Assembly: GCA_947587565.1 (NCBI GenBank)
Contig: CANPYA010000026.1
Span: forward strand, 1-12,467
Length of the DNA stretch: 12,467 nt
Direction of reading: 5' to 3'
Origin: an uncultured Bacilli bacterium
Lineage (GTDB): Bacteria; Bacillota_I; Bacilli_A; RF39; UBA660
Below, in pieces: positions 12,440 through 12,467 of the stretch (position 1 is the stretch's first letter; each line of letters opens with the position of its first letter). A program made the position numbers and the translations under genes. The notes beneath the pieces were generated by a model, which was given only the letters and a program-made list of their open reading frames with translations, was not told the DNA's origin and searched no databases.

Positions 12440-12467
12440 ATGAAAAAAGTTTTGAAATATACTTTTT

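Noticed and set aside
12440..12467. Start of a new gene (ATG AAA AAA GTT...) at the window end
   Set aside because: It follows directly on a terminator T-tract with no ribosome-binding site and only nine codons are visible.

Overview
The window is AT-rich (AAA, AAT, TTA and ATT codons dominate) and reads cleanly with TGG as tryptophan and no in-frame TGA. Gene content and order point to a low-GC Firmicute of the Bacilli, probably a gut-type uncultured lineage near the Erysipelotrichales/RF39/Mollicutes side. This placement is inferred: the chain recD2 - small protein - AI-2E-family transporter - T-box - alaS matches the yrrC - yrzQ/yrzR - yrrI - alaS order I recall from Bacillus, and the ylbJ/ylbL pair is also a Bacillus neighbourhood.

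Layout. (1) Bases 1-131 look like the right end of an IS200/IS605-type element: a transposase C-terminal tail followed by small hairpins, the last an 8-bp hairpin plus T-rich tract just before recD2. (2) Bases 203-4200 hold recD2 (apparently leaderless), a 52-aa TTG-start membrane micro-protein, a terminator, a good promoter and a 503-aa TPR protein. (3) Bases 4253-5389 encode a YrrI-like AI-2E-family membrane protein. (4) Bases about 5407-5603 are a T-box leader with an alanine (GCU) specifier and a textbook antiterminator. It controls a two-gene operon of a dNMP-kinase-like P-loop enzyme and a compact 591-aa alanyl-tRNA synthetase, coupled by a TAATG stop/start overlap. (5) Bases 7974-10438 are a separate promoter and a three-gene prepilin-like operon. 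Its second gene carries five degenerate repeats, each with two cysteines 23-24 residues apart and ending C-x-x-Y-F. (6) Bases 10394-12373 are a divergent pair: a YlbJ-family sporulation-type membrane protein (minus strand, overlapping the last pilin gene tail to tail) and a YlbL/DdcP-like PDZ-Lon protease (plus strand), followed by a strong terminator.

How the genes work together. RecD2 and YlbL/DdcP are linked in other Bacilli to DNA-damage tolerance and recovery from the damage checkpoint. The T-box ties AlaRS, and unusually a nucleotide kinase, to alanine-tRNA charging. The pilin operon is the least explained part and the best candidate for something undescribed: three class III-signal proteins, all with cysteines, one of them a repeat protein lacking the usual Glu+5. 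Four promoters sit so close to their start codons that the predicted leaders are only 0-18 nt, which suggests leaderless or near-leaderless mRNAs are normal in this genome. No stretch over 300 bases lacks a gene; the longest gap (5390-5624) is filled by the T-box.
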